A stretch of DNA of 64,000 nt, taken from Streptomyces hygroscopicus. Its GTDB lineage: Bacteria; Actinomycetota; Actinomycetes; Streptomycetales; Streptomycetaceae. Below the pieces are notes generated by a model. It saw nothing but the letters and a program-made list of their open reading frames with translations, was not told where the DNA came from and made no database searches. Location of the stretch: positions 1 to 64,000 of the forward strand of contig NZ_LBMW01000023.1 in the NCBI RefSeq assembly GCF_026168105.1, given 5' to 3'. Made by a program: the position numbers and the translations under genes. Positions 34,478 to 44,589 of this stretch are shown piece after piece. Every line of letters begins with the position of its first letter. Position 1 is the stretch's first letter.

Positions 34478-34728
34478 TACTCGCCGGCCGACATGAGGTT
34501 GCAAAAGCCTCAGTGGGTGAACGTTCTCCGTGGGCACCTACCGAGCCTTCTGCCAAATGCGCAGCCCGTCTCTCGGGGTGGGGCTGTCCCCCCTCCGTTC
34601 TCGGGGGCGTGCACCGTCGCGGTCGTCTCTGCGGACGACGAGGCTTGGGACGTCGAAATCCTTCGACACATCGAGGTCGCCGACGGTCGGCCTGAACCTC
34701 CTCCTCCACTCTCGCGGAAGGAACCCCC

Positions 34729-35676
34729 ATGCCCAGCCCCACCGCACGGCGTCGGCGACGACGGCACGCGACGCTCACCCTGGCCTCCATCGCAGTCGCC
34801 GCCTGTGGCCTCACCGCCTGCGACGCAGCCACTGCAAGGAACGCGCAACCGGCTACAACCGCGTCCCGGACCAGTGCAACGGCATCCTCGGTGCCCCCGA
34901 CGGCAACGACCGTCGCCCAGCCGTCACTTCACATGATCACCAACAACGGTCACAAGCTGGCGTTCTACGTGACGCCTGGCCATGGCCCGGCCATCGTCCT
35001 CGACGCCGGCGGAGGTCTCGACGCGTCGTACTGGAAGAAGATCGTGCCCGTGCTCGCGAAGAAGACCGGGTCCGAGATCATCACCTACGACCGCGCCGGC
35101 GAAGGAAGGAGCAGCGACGTACCCGGGCCGTGGAGGGCACAGAACGCCGCCTCCGACCTCGAGGCCGGCCTGACGCAGCTGGGAGCCACAAAGGACGTGC
35201 TCCTGGTCTCCCACTCCCTCGCCGGGGAGATCGCCACGTACTTCGTCAGGCAGCACCCGCACTGGCTCACCGGCGCCGTCCTCGTGGACGCCAGCCTCCC
35301 CGAGTTCTACACCGACGGCGAGACCGCCAAGCTCGTGGCCGCGAACGAGCAGCAGATCGCAGCGCTCAAGAAGAAGCCACAGACCCGGGCGACCCGCCAA
35401 CTCCTCGCCGAGGCCGACCACTACGGCCCCGTACACCGCGCCTACCACAAGCTGTCCTGGCCCCAGAACGTTCCGGCCACCGCGATCGTGTCCTCAAAGA
35501 CCCCCTTCCCGACGGCCGACGACGCGCTGCTGTGGCGGCAGGCCCAGCAGGAGTTCGCCAATGCCGCACCCAACCGGCACCTCGTAGTGGCGCAGCACAG
35601 CTCACATGACATCCCGAGCGACCGGCCGGACGTGGTCATCGACGCGGTGCAGGACATGGTGAGCCGACTCCGCTAG
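34729..35676 (+). CDS. Alpha/beta hydrolase, exported lipoprotein
   Basis: The 315-aa secreted hydrolase has a long Arg stretch, a hydrophobic segment and lipobox LTAC (Cys 31), so it may be a lipoprotein and possibly a Tat substrate (poly-Arg, no clean RR-x-FLK). The hydrolase fold shows IVLDAGGGLDASYW, the Ser nucleophile in LVSHSLAGEIATYF (about 163) and the His in QHSSHDIP. The region before it (34478-34728) has no gene. The ATG has GGAAGGA upstream. Confidence 0.88.
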   Translation: MPSPTARRRRRRHATLTLASIAVAACGLTACDAATARNAQPATTASRTSATASSVPPTATTVAQPSLHMITNNGHKLAFYVTPGHGPAIVLDAGGGLDASYWKKIVPVLAKKTGSEIITYDRAGEGRSSDVPGPWRAQNAASDLEAGLTQLGATKDVLLVSHSLAGEIATYFVRQHPHWLTGAVLVDASLPEFYTDGETAKLVAANEQQIAALKKKPQTRATRQLLAEADHYGPVHRAYHKLSWPQNVPATAIVSSKTPFPTADDALLWRQAQQEFANAAPNRHLVVAQHSSHDIPSDRPDVVIDAVQDMVSRLR

Positions 35677-35719
35677 AGCTTCAACCACACGCCATGGACC
35701 GTCCGGACCGGCAGGCTTG

Positions 35720-36015
35720 GCCGATCCGGAGCACCTGGCCGCGGCACATGGCGAGCACCGTGCAGAGTTCGGCCGAAGGTTTCCACAGCCGTGCCGCCTG
35801 CGCGGGATCCGTCGCACAGGCGCGTACCGCGCTGATGAGTTCGCCTGCGCTCCAGGACGCCACGGTGTCGCAGTGCTCGCAGCAGACCCCGCCATGTCCG
35901 CGAGCTGCCGGCTTGTGGCCGCCCACACCTGGGTGGCGGCACCCTGCGCCGGGGTCTTCAGGTCGGGATCTGCCGGATTGCCATCCGCGTCGATCCACCC
36001 GGCGGCAATCTTTCG
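35720..36015 (-). pseudogene. SDR (retinol-dehydrogenase-like) C-terminal relic
   Basis: The minus strand encodes GWIDADGNPADPDLKTPAQG and AATQVWAATSRQLADM, then in another frame VCCEHCDTVASWSAGE and AARLWKPSAEL. This is the C-terminal pattern of actinobacterial WWOX/retinol-dehydrogenase-like SDRs (KTPEQGAAT, GGVYCEDCDI, AARLWxLSAEL). The dinucleotide-binding half is absent and a frameshift is visible. Confidence 0.7.
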
Positions 36016-36029
36016 CGGTGAGTACAGCC

Positions 36030-36325
36030 GGTCAGTCCGGCCGCGGTCAGGGTGAGGTGCTGGGCCAGTACCCCGGCCGCGGTGTCGGCGTCCCGGGCCA
36101 GTGCGGCCTCCTCCAGCCGGCGGTGCTCGCCAACGTGGTCCCGGTCGGGAACGCGGTGCGCCGACCAGCGGCGAGCCAGCTCGCTCGCGGTCCACGTCAG
36201 GTCGAAGGTCTCCAGCAGGACGGGGTCGCCACAGCCCTCCAGCAGGGTGCGGTGGAAGACCCGGTGGGCTTCGGACCATGCGCCGCTGTAGTACTCGCCC
36301 TCCTCCAGCCCGTACGCCGGGGTGC
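36030..36325 (-). pseudogene. GntR-family (FCD domain) C-terminal relic
   Basis: The minus strand reads EYYSGAWSEAHRVFHRTLLE, GCGDPVLLETFDLTWTASEL, ARRWSAHRVPDRDHVGEHRR, LEEAALARDADTAAGVLAQH. This is the helical FCD ligand domain of a GntR regulator with its metal-binding H-x3 and H residues. The winged-helix N-terminus is missing. Confidence 0.7.
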
Positions 36326-36334
36326 GGGCCAGAC

Positions 36335-36545
36335 GGCCTGCCCGAGGGCGCCTTCCAGCTGCCCAACGACGCCCGCGCCGCCCGCTTCATCGGCGCGGCC
36401 CCATCGGCCGGGCACGGCCCGCACCGCTAAGTCATCGTGGTGCACGCCCTAGACGTCGAGTCCATCGACGTTGCGGCCGACGCCCCCCCGGCTGTCCTCG
36501 GCTTCACCATGGCCGGCCACATCCTCGGCCGCGCGGTCCTGACCC
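36335..36545 (+). pseudogene. PEBP/YbhB-like (Raf kinase inhibitor-like) relic
   Basis: LPEGAFQLPNDARAARFIGA, APSAGHGPHR, an in-frame TAA where the family has Tyr, then VIVVHALDVESIDVAADAPP and AVLGFTMAGHILGRAVL. This is the C-terminal half of a YbhB/YbcL protein. It is 5'-truncated and directly joined to an ISAs1 fragment. Confidence 0.75.
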
Positions 36546-36720
36546 GCGCGGAGTGCGCCACGCCCTGGCCGCCGTGCTCGCGCTGAGCGCGTGAGCCGTA
36601 CTGACCGGAGCGACCTCACTGCCAACCGCCGCCCGAAGGCGGCCGGTGCCACTGGGCTGCGCGGAGGGTCGGTGGATGGCAGGAGCCTGCGCGGCGCCGC
36701 CAAGGCAACCGGCCGCAAAA
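36536..36720 (+). mobile_element. ISAs1-family transposase relic
   Basis: GVRHALAAVLALSA, a TGA, AVLTGATSLP, then after a deletion GSVDGRSLRGAAKATGRK. These match the N-terminal DPRxxRGVRHPLA and central VDGKSLRGAAKATGRK segments of ISAs1/H-repeat transposases. Only fragments remain. Confidence 0.65.
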
Positions 36721-37113
36721 CCCGCCGCCGCACTGACCGCAAGACCGGCAACGATGGACGGCAGCGGTACCCGGCAGCCCTGGGCGGCAGGGGCGTCAGG
36801 GCCGCCCACCACGGCGTGCCCGCATCTTCCAAGCACTTGGTCCGGGCCCTCGAACCCGTACACCACTTCCCTGGACGCAACCCGGCTTTTGTCACCCTCG
36901 GCGCGCCCCCCGGGGGTGATGTAGCGGCTCGCGCGCCGCTCCGTCCCCGTGCGTGGGTGAATGAGCTCTCCACCGTGAAGGCCGTTTGAGTGACTGGAGC
37001 GTCACCTTCTGCACGCGGACACGCAACGTGTGGTGCGATGCCCACGTGAATCCGGGGGTCGGGCTCGGAAAGCGACGCCCGCCCTGGATCCGTGGACGAT
37101 CGAAGGGAAGCCC
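36721..37113. other. Gap after the relic cluster
   Basis: No gene is recognised. Open frames on both strands have no family pattern. The final 30 bp hold the ribosome site of the DUF4360 gene. Confidence 0.35.
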
Positions 37114-37746
37114 ATGGTGCTCCGCGCGCTGGCCGCGACTGGTGTCGCCACATCACTGTTCGGCTCGTCGGCCTTCGGCGGCAACCCGTCCCCGCCGCCG
37201 GACCGGATCGTCATCGACACCGTGGCGGTCAACGGTTCCGGCTGCCCGGCGGGGACGGCCGCCGTGACCGTGTCCCCTGACAACACCGCCTTCACCGTCA
37301 CCTACAGTAACTACCTCGCCCAGGTGGGGCCCGGGTCGGCGCCGACCGATCGGAAGAAGAACTGTCAGCTCAACCTGCGAGTGCACGTCCCCGGTGGCTA
37401 CACCTACGCGATCGTGTCCGCCGGCTACCGCGGCTTCGCGTCACTGGCGCCGGGTGCGTCCGGGACCCAGCGGGCCAGCTACCACTTCCAGGGCAACGCC
37501 CACACCACCAACTCGACCCATCGCTTCAACGGCGGGTTCAACGGCAACTGGCAGACGACCGACACCGTGGACGTCGCCGCCCGGGTCTTCGCCCCCTGCG
37601 GGGAGGAGCGCAACCTCAACATCAACACTGAACTGCGGGTCGAACCCGGCACCTCGAGCCCGAGCGCCACCAGCTTCATGGAGATGGACTCGACGGACGG
37701 CGGGATCAAAACCGTGTACCACCTGGCCTGGAAGCAGTGTCAGTGA
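37114..37746 (+). CDS. Secreted DUF4360 domain protein
   Basis: The 210-aa protein has a short signal (VLRALAATGVATSLFGSSAFG) and the DUF4360 body: VNGSGCPAGTAAVTVSPDNT, FTVTYSNYLAQVGPG, KKNCQLNLRVHVPGGYTYAI, and conserved Cys pairs ending with APCGEERNLNINTELRV. The family is secreted by streptomycetes and has no established function. The ATG at 37114 has GAAGGGA upstream; the longer frame is not conserved. Flanks are relics, so this is isolated cargo. Confidence 0.88.
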   Translation: MVLRALAATGVATSLFGSSAFGGNPSPPPDRIVIDTVAVNGSGCPAGTAAVTVSPDNTAFTVTYSNYLAQVGPGSAPTDRKKNCQLNLRVHVPGGYTYAIVSAGYRGFASLAPGASGTQRASYHFQGNAHTTNSTHRFNGGFNGNWQTTDTVDVAARVFAPCGEERNLNINTELRVEPGTSSPSATSFMEMDSTDGGIKTVYHLAWKQCQ

Positions 37747-38416
37747 TCTCCTGGCGCTGCGATCGACGGGTGCGTCCAGGCCAACGGCTCTCGTAATCGG
37801 TGGTAGCACTGTGTGGTGATCACTGGAGGAGAATGCGCCGGCGGAGCAGGGGTAACTCGGCTCGCCCGTGCATCTGCCTCTTGCGGCACGCGAGCCGCCG
37901 AGTGACATCAAAAGTCATTAACGTTGATCGGAGCTTCACGAAGTCCCGGACCGACGTGGCTCGGGGAACCTCTTCTGAGCCACCCCCCTTGATCGCGCTT
38001 TCGCCTTGGAGCGACAGCAGACGACCCAACGCTCCGCGGCATACGGGCGAGCACTGACAAACGCGGGCTGCACCACAGGTGCACCGGATCGAGTGGGGAA
38101 CAGCGGGGAATCCCGGTGAAAGCTGCCGCCGACGACGAGGCCGGCAAGGTCACAGTCGGAGTGCCAAGCGGCAAGCCCCTGTACCACCACGGGTCACCCG
38201 GGACCGTCGTCACCATGGGCACCAAACGGGTCCACGTGAGGATGGGCAAGGCCGCGTTCGAGGGCCACGACGCAGAGGTGGCGAACTTCCTCCCCGGCGA
38301 CCTGGACCCTGGCCTGGGCAGCGCGGTCGGCCACGGGACGGGCATGGAGCCGCTGCCTCGGCCGGACAGAGGATGGGACGTGTCCTGCCCGGCTACGGCG
38401 GTGCAGGGGCCGCCGT
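37747..38416. other. 670-bp gap, no supported gene
   Basis: A plus frame (38116-38499) and overlapping minus frames exist. A minus-strand stretch DPWWYRGLPLGTPTVTL weakly recalls deazaflavin-dependent nitroreductases, but the frame is broken and I do not call it. Confidence 0.3.
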
Positions 38417-40003
38417 CTAAGCGTGCCGCGGAGGAGCGCCTGTGGTTCCTGCACGCCTGTTGCGGATCCGCCGCAGGCAGATGGCGACAACGGCCATGAG
38501 CAGCAGCGCCTGCAGATAGGGCATGGCTCGGTAACCGGTCTGGCGGACGACGTAGTTGAGCCAGTCCGGGTGCATCGGGTAGGGCAGACCGGGGTCGAAC
38601 GGCAACGTCATGCAGGTGGTGTGCGCGATCAGCACGAGGTCGAACCAGGAGCGGGGCAGCATCGCCACGAGGATCCAGGCGACCGCGTCGTACCACGGCC
38701 GGACGTAGGCGGTGCCGAGCAGGTAACCGGCGGCGAGTGCCAGTGCCGGGCGGGCCGTCGCCTGGACGATGGCGCCGTCCTCGACCGGTGGCAGCGCCAC
38801 CAGAAGCAGAGCAGCGATGCCGAGGACCATCAGGATTTCCACGACCGGCACGAGGTGCACGGCTGCGGAACCGAACACGGGTGTCAGCAGTCTGCGCTGA
38901 AGCAGCGGCCACGGGGAACCGACCACTGGCTGGTTGCTGACGGCCGCGGCATTGCGGATGGCCCGCGGCACGAAGCCGTATCCGAGTGCCAGCAGCAGTA
39001 CACCGGCCGACGCGGCGGCGGCCAGGCGGCGTCGGTCGTGCCGCATGCCCCATGCGAAGGGCAGCACGAAGATCCCCAGTGTGAGCTTGACCGCGGTCGC
39101 CGCCGCGAGCGCGAGGCCGACGGCGAGACCGGAACGCCGCAGCGCCCAGAAGGCGACGACCACACAGAATGCACCGAGCACATCGACGTGGGGTCCCACC
39201 ACCAGGTTCCACAGCAACACCGGATTGAGGGTCCACATCAACTGCGAGCGCACCTGTCGTTGCGGATCCGGTCCGGCCAGACGCAGCAGGAGCGCCCCGG
39301 TGGCAACGAACGCGGCACCACTGAGCAGGGACAGCACCCACACGGTGAGCAGCATCGAGGTGCCGCCGACCAGCGAGGCGGCCCATTCGGTCGCGGTGAC
39401 CAGAGGCCCGTAGACCGACGGATTGTGCAGCCATGGTTCTGCGATCGACAGTTGCCCGATCGGGTCGCCGTTCCGGGCCAGTCCAAAAGGCGTCACCCGG
39501 TACGGGTCGAGCCCGAGGGCGGCCATCCGGCCGTAAGCGGCATAGTTGAGCGGATCCGTGGTTCCCAAGGGGGGCACGCACACCAGGCCGAGGACGGCGA
39601 GCGTGCCGGCAGTGAGTAACGTGCGGGGGCGGGGAGACCATCCGCGGCGCGTCGCGGCGAGCCCGGCGATCACAGCGGCAGTGCCGACGAGCAGCACCAC
39701 GGCGACGAGCACCCAGATGAGGAGGTCCGGCGGACGAACGTTCCAGAACCACGGCGGAAGGTATCCGGCGGGCCCGAACAGCGGCTCGACGGCGGACGGC
39801 CCCATCAGCCCCAGAAGGACCATCAGGAGAACACAGCCGGCGTATGCCAACAGGGCACCGTTGCCGAGAGCCCTGCCACCGTCGGATCCGCCCGAACCCT
39901 CCGCGACAGGCGGACGGGATTCGGAATTCCCCCTTGAGGCCGAAGAAGACAACAGATTGCCTGACACGCCTATGGCCTCGGCCTTCGTGATCAGTGAGCC
40001 CAA
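38417..40003 (-). CDS. GT-C glycosyltransferase, MptB-like polyprenol-phosphate mannosyltransferase
   Basis: The 528-aa protein has about 12-13 TM helices. After TM1-3 comes DPLNYAAYGRMAALGLDPYR, the acidic loop of MptA/MptB-type alpha-1,6-mannosyltransferases that use polyprenyl-phosphomannose. Further conserved segments are NPSVYGPLVTATEWAASL and WTLNPVLLWNLVVGPHVDVLG (in parts). It probably extends a lipid- or wall-linked mannan. The TTG at 40003 lacks a ribosome site; a GTG about 12 codons inside is a plausible alternative. The C-terminus is Arg-rich. Confidence 0.85.
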   Translation of the reverse strand: MGSLITKAEAIGVSGNLLSSSASRGNSESRPPVAEGSGGSDGGRALGNGALLAYAGCVLLMVLLGLMGPSAVEPLFGPAGYLPPWFWNVRPPDLLIWVLVAVVLLVGTAAVIAGLAATRRGWSPRPRTLLTAGTLAVLGLVCVPPLGTTDPLNYAAYGRMAALGLDPYRVTPFGLARNGDPIGQLSIAEPWLHNPSVYGPLVTATEWAASLVGGTSMLLTVWVLSLLSGAAFVATGALLLRLAGPDPQRQVRSQLMWTLNPVLLWNLVVGPHVDVLGAFCVVVAFWALRRSGLAVGLALAAATAVKLTLGIFVLPFAWGMRHDRRRLAAAASAGVLLLALGYGFVPRAIRNAAAVSNQPVVGSPWPLLQRRLLTPVFGSAAVHLVPVVEILMVLGIAALLLVALPPVEDGAIVQATARPALALAAGYLLGTAYVRPWYDAVAWILVAMLPRSWFDLVLIAHTTCMTLPFDPGLPYPMHPDWLNYVVRQTGYRAMPYLQALLLMAVVAICLRRIRNRRAGTTGAPPRHA

Positions 40004-40150
40004 ACAAAACCGCTCTGGTCACTCGGGTTCCAGAACGCCGCTCAATCATCGGCCCAATGAGCGCCGTACGAGACACGGTTAGGTGAAACATGGGTTACTT
40101 CGCGGCGTCCAATGAGCACCACACGGTCGGTCGGGCGGGGAACCTCGCGA

Positions 40151-40297
40151 GAACTGAGGTTCACGTGCCCCGACGGTCGGCTCACCGGCGTCCAGCTCAC
40201 CGAGCGACTCGGTGACGGCTGGACCAAGTCCCGGTCAGCAAGTTGGAGAACGGCCGGCAGACCGCCACGGCCGACGTGCAGCCGGCCCCGGGCTGCG
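40151..40297 (+). pseudogene. XRE-family regulator HTH relic
   Basis: ELRFTCPDGRLTGVQLTERL and GDGWTKS in one frame, then after loss of one base VSKLENGRQTATADVQ. Together they rebuild the first HTH helices of a Streptomyces XRE/DUF5753-type regulator. The rest is missing. 40004-40150 and 40298-40687 hold nothing else recognisable. Confidence 0.65.
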
Positions 40298-40687
40298 GCG
40301 AAGCCGAACCGGCAGGTGCCGGTGTGGCATGAGGCTCTGCCCTGGTCGGTGCTGTCAGTGGACTACCGGCCCTTCCCCAAGGCGCTCGTGGAGCGGTCCC
40401 GGCTCGGGGCGGGTCCGATGTTCCGTCAGGCAAATCATCCCCACAGGTGGCGCAGAAGTTTTCGTGGCCCCGTAGTGAGTACTGGCGCGGACACACCAGC
40501 GTTACCGGCGGTTCACTCGTTTACCGCGGCAGCCTCACAAGACCTGCATTGGCATGGCCTTGACCAGCGCAAGAGGCTGGCCGCATGGTGAAACCATCTG
40601 GCCCGCAACTGACCTGACATGCCGTCTGTCAACGCTGATTTTGGTCATGTGGCCCTTCCGAACCGCCTGAAACCGCACGGAGGCTTG

Positions 40688-42028
40688 ATGCACGGCAGCG
40701 AGATACCCTCCGGACCACCGGCAATCCACCGCCACCAACCAAGACGCCGGGTGCGGGGGATCGCAGCTGCCCTCACCGCGATGCTGACACTGGTCGTCAC
40801 TGCCCTCACCATCGGCCTGGCCACCGATGTCCAGGCCGCCGCTCACTCGCCCGCCCCGCGCGCGTCCGCCTCCGCGAGTACGACGGACTTCGGCTGCGTC
40901 CATCCCTCGCAAAGCGGGCAAGCCCGTTGTTTCGGGGTCATGAAAGCCCACCGTACCGCCTCGGGCCGTATGTCACCGTTCACCACCGGATCCCCGACCA
41001 CGAGGGGGTACGTGCCGTCCGATCTGCGTTCCGCCTACAAACTGGGCGGTACCTCGGGATCCGGTCGAACGGTGGCGATCGTCGACGCCATGGACGATCC
41101 GAACGCCGAGTCGGACCTGGCCGCTTACCGCAGCGCCTACGGCCTGCCGTCGTGCACCACCGCCAACGGCTGCTTCCGCAAGGTGAATGAGAGCGGCCAG
41201 ACAGCGCCGCTGCCCTCCGGTGACTACGGATGGGCCGAGGAGATCAGCCTCGACCTCGACATGGTCTCGGCGACATGCCCTGGCTGCCACATCCTCTTGG
41301 TCGAGGCAAACTCGGCGAACGTCCCGGATCTCACGACGGCCGAGGACACCGCCGCCACCACTTCGGGCGTCGTCTCTGTCTCCAACAGCTGGGGCGGGGC
41401 CGAGGACAACACCGTCACCTCCGTCGACTCGCACTTCAACCACCCCGGCATCGCGATCACAGCGAGCTCGGGTGACTCCGGTTACGGCGTCTCCTGGCCG
41501 GCCTCCTCCCCGTACGTCACCGCCGTGGGCGGCACCTCGCTGAGCAAGGCGTCCAACTCGCGCGGCTGGACCGAGACCGCCTGGAGCGGCGCGGGCTCCG
41601 GCTGCTCGCCGTACGAGGCCAAGCCGTCCTGGCAGCACGACTCCGGATGCGCCAAGCGTGCCGTCGCCGATGTGTCTGCGGTCGCCGACCCCAACACCGG
41701 GGTGGCGGTCCATGACACGTACAACAGCTGCGGCGGCGCGTTGTTGTGCGACACCGAGCTTCAACTCGGTCTCGCACAGGGTGCCGACGGATGGGTCGAA
41801 GTCGGAGGGACCAGCGTCTCGTCGCCGATCATCGCGAGCGTCTACGCACTGGCCGGAAACACCTCTCAGGTCGTTGGCGGCTCGTATCCGTACAGCCACA
41901 CGTCGGCGCTCAACGACGTCACCGCGGGCAGCAACGGCTTCTGCGGAGGCAGTTACCTGTGCACCGCGGGTCCCGGATACGACGGGCCGACCGGTCTCGG
42001 CACGCCCAACGGCACCGGCGCCTTTTGA
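40688..42028 (+). CDS. Secreted S53 (sedolisin-like) peptidase
   Basis: The 446-aa protein has a signal peptide (IAAALTAMLTLVVTALTIGL) and a subtilisin-like fold with the sedolisin triad. Glu and Asp lie in WAEEISLDLDM, an oxyanion Asp region in SSGDSGYG, and Ser in VGGTSVSSPIIASVYALAG (near 385). TVAIVDAMDDPNAESDLAAY begins the catalytic domain. There is no long Pro-kumamolisin prodomain, as in the short actinobacterial branch. The ATG has GGAGG 4 bases upstream. A hairpin terminator follows. Confidence 0.9.
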   Translation: MHGSEIPSGPPAIHRHQPRRRVRGIAAALTAMLTLVVTALTIGLATDVQAAAHSPAPRASASASTTDFGCVHPSQSGQARCFGVMKAHRTASGRMSPFTTGSPTTRGYVPSDLRSAYKLGGTSGSGRTVAIVDAMDDPNAESDLAAYRSAYGLPSCTTANGCFRKVNESGQTAPLPSGDYGWAEEISLDLDMVSATCPGCHILLVEANSANVPDLTTAEDTAATTSGVVSVSNSWGGAEDNTVTSVDSHFNHPGIAITASSGDSGYGVSWPASSPYVTAVGGTSLSKASNSRGWTETAWSGAGSGCSPYEAKPSWQHDSGCAKRAVADVSAVADPNTGVAVHDTYNSCGGALLCDTELQLGLAQGADGWVEVGGTSVSSPIIASVYALAGNTSQVVGGSYPYSHTSALNDVTAGSNGFCGGSYLCTAGPGYDGPTGLGTPNGTGAF

Positions 42029-42051
42029 CGGCGCCGCTCTCTGACCGACGA

Positions 42052-42093
42052 GGGCTGGGCTCGCATCGCACCACTGCGGCGCGAGCCCAGCCC
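42052..42093 (+). terminator. Terminator after the S53 peptidase
   Basis: GGGCTGGGCTCGC (42052-42064) pairs perfectly with GCGAGCCCAGCCC (42081-42093), 24 bp past the stop. No T-run follows. Confidence 0.75.
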
Positions 42094-42580
42094 TTGCCTC
42101 GTCTCAGCCCTCCGGCCGGCCGAAGATCGCACGCTCCATGCCGTGCCTGGCCGGCCGGATACCGAACCTGCTCAGGACGCCGGCGTCGAAGCCGTGTCCG
42201 TCGGCTGCGCCGACGGGCCGCTGTCGAGCCGTTCACCGCACCGAGCGGTCACGCGCACCACGGATCCACAGCCCGAGGTGATCGCGACGGACGCGAGGTG
42301 GTGGGTCTCCGTGGCGAACCTCTCAGCAGGCCGCCCGGCGCACGTCGTGGCCACAAGGACCTGTAGAAGCACCCGCATGCACGCGGACCTCAGAGGATCT
42401 GGCGGCCGACCACTGCCCGGCCGGGATCATCGGCCGACACAACGGTCGCGGTGATCCGCTTGTCCGAAGCGCCACTGGTTGCGCACCCGACTACCCTCGA
42501 AACCTCACCGCAGTCCTCACGCAGGCAAACCTGGGGCCCTCTGTCTGCCCTCACGGCTGTGCACGGCATCTCCCAGCGGC
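42094..42580. other. Gap between S53 peptidase and kinase genes
   Basis: No gene is supported. Short frames on both strands show no family pattern. Confidence 0.35.
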
Positions 42581-43822
42581 TCAGCCGCCGGAGTGCCGTT
42601 GCCGTCCTTTTCCTCCTTTCCCGTCGTCGTGCTTGCCTGGCCGCTCGCCGCCCTTGTCGCCACCGTGCTCCGGCCCGGGTGACGTCCTGGCGGACGGAGG
42701 GGCAGGCGATGGCGTCGTGGCCGGGGACAGACCGGCGGGTGTCGATGCGATGCGAGTGGGTGAGGGAGAGGCCGGAGACGTAGGCGCCGCGGCGCCGGAA
42801 TTCAGCGAGGCTCCGAGGGCCGCAGCCCCGGCGAACAGCGCGAGGCCGGCGCCGGCGAGAACGGCTTTGGAGGCCGGCGTGCGGCGACCGCTGGGGCGGG
42901 AGTGCGTGCCGGCGCGGGATTCACCGGCGTGCAGGGCCGAAGACGATGGAATTGCCGGGGCGGACATGAGGCTGGTGCCGTCGTGCTCGGCCGGTCGTGG
43001 TGTCCCGTTCTGCGCGGCCAGCCAGGCGGCTGCCTGCTCGGCGGTGGGCCGGCGAGCCGGGTCCTTCGCGAGCATGTGCAGCACGTAGTCGGAGAGCGGC
43101 TGCGGTATGCCCGGGCGCAGGTGGTCGGGCGATGCTGGTGTGGCACTGACGTGCTGCTGGACCACGGCCCGTGACGTGGCTCCGCTGAACGGAGGCCGCC
43201 CGGTGAGCAGTTCGTACAGGACGCAGCCGAGGGAGTAGACGTCGGACGCGGGCTGCGCGGGACGGCCCAACGCGCGTTCCGGAGGCAGGTAGTCGGCGGT
43301 GCCGATGATCTTTCCCGTGGCGGACGGGCTGCTGGCGGCCTCCTCGGCGAAGCGTGCGATGCCGAAGTCGGTGATCTTCACGGTGCGGTCGGTGGTCAGC
43401 ATGACGTTGGCGGGTTTGACGTCCCGGTGGACCACTCCCTGTTGGTGTGCCGCGGAGAGGCCGGTGGCCGCCTGGGCCGTAATGGCTGCCGCCTCGGCCG
43501 GGGGCAGTGCACCGCGCAGGGAGCGTTCTTGGGCCAGGTTCCAGCCGTCGACGAGTTCCATGACCAGGTGGGGCTGGTCATGGTGCGAGCCGAAGTCGTA
43601 CATGCCCACGACGTTGGGGTGGTTGAGCCGGGCGGCGATCTGCGCCTCCAGGCGGAATCGGTCGGCGTCCGCCGCCTCCTCGGCATGCAGCAGTTTGACG
43701 GCCACGGGCCGCCCGAGGAGTTGGTCGCGGGCTCGCCACACCTCGCCCATCGCGCCGCGTCCCAGCAGCTCCTGCAACTCATAGCGGTCCGCCAGCAGAC
43801 CCTGCACACCCACCCCGATCAT
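42581..43822 (-). CDS. Serine/threonine protein kinase (PknB-like) with one TM
   Basis: The 413-aa Hanks-type kinase has GRGAMGEVWRARD (P-loop), VAVKLLH (Lys), HRDVKPANVML (catalytic loop), ITDFGIA (DFG), PPERA (APE equivalent) and DVYSLGCVLYELLTGRPPF. After the kinase domain come a Ser/Pro linker, a TM helix (VLAGAGLALFAGAAALGA, about 333) and a Pro/Ser then Gly/Lys/Asp-rich extracellular tail without PASTA domains. The external ligand is unknown. The ATG at 43822 precedes LADRYELQELLGRG at normal spacing. No phosphatase gene is next to it. Confidence 0.92.
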   Translation of the reverse strand: MIGVGVQGLLADRYELQELLGRGAMGEVWRARDQLLGRPVAVKLLHAEEAADADRFRLEAQIAARLNHPNVVGMYDFGSHHDQPHLVMELVDGWNLAQERSLRGALPPAEAAAITAQAATGLSAAHQQGVVHRDVKPANVMLTTDRTVKITDFGIARFAEEAASSPSATGKIIGTADYLPPERALGRPAQPASDVYSLGCVLYELLTGRPPFSGATSRAVVQQHVSATPASPDHLRPGIPQPLSDYVLHMLAKDPARRPTAEQAAAWLAAQNGTPRPAEHDGTSLMSAPAIPSSSALHAGESRAGTHSRPSGRRTPASKAVLAGAGLALFAGAAALGASLNSGAAAPTSPASPSPTRIASTPAGLSPATTPSPAPPSARTSPGPEHGGDKGGERPGKHDDGKGGKGRQRHSGG

Positions 43823-44585
43823 CGCGTTGCTCGTGGTTCCCCCCAGGCCCGACGGTTCGGTTTGCGGGCGTTCGGGTCCCGGTTGCCCAGGCCGACGCAC
43901 ACTCCCTCCCGGACCCGGCGCCGGGGTGCGCATGGGCAGGCAGACGACGGGGGATTCACCAGCCTGCCCCTCATTGCGCGACCACCTGCTCGGAAAAGGG
44001 GGCGAGCAGGTGCAACGAGGCCCCTGGGTCCCTGGGCCCACTCCTGCAGCGCACCGGAGTGCCGGGCCGTCACACCCCCGGGGCGCCCAACGCCACACGG
44101 CTCTCCGAGTTGGGAGAGCAGGGGCAGGCCCGGCACGGGGGGAACCGAACCTGCCCCAGCATGTCGGCGCCTCCAAACACTCCCCCCGGAGGATGGGCGC
44201 CATGACCCCGCCCGGGGTCACTTCCAACAGCGCGCCGCAGGTCAGGAGTGTCACGGGGGAACGGGAATGGTTGCGAGACCGACAACCCTGTGAAGGAACA
44301 CCCTGACCTCCTTCATGGCATGGTCACGAATTACGCAGACACCGTCGGCCGAGGACTGCGGAGGCACCCGAATCACACTCCTCCATTCAGTCCGGAAAAC
44401 TTCCCTGACGTGTGAACATGCAGGTAAGTTCCTGTATAGGCAGCCATATTCGGGACATCACAGACGTCGCTGTAACGCTGCAGTGCGTGCGGAACGCAGA
44501 AGTAGGGAGAAGCGGGGTACCGACCGGATGAATCTGGGTGCCCTGGCGCGAGCGCGCACACACGGCACTACGTCAGATCGGATAT
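43823..44585. other. 760-bp gap upstream of the kinase
   Basis: No gene is recognised. Frames in 43830-44300 are antisense or GC-driven. 44340-44480 is relatively AT-rich and may carry promoters. Confidence 0.35.
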
Positions 44586-44589
44586 CCCC

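Noticed and set aside
38116..38499. Plus ORF of 127 aa and opposite nitroreductase-like minus stretch
   Set aside because: Only one short segment (DPWWYRGLPLGTPTVTL) recalls a family; frames are broken and support is too weak.
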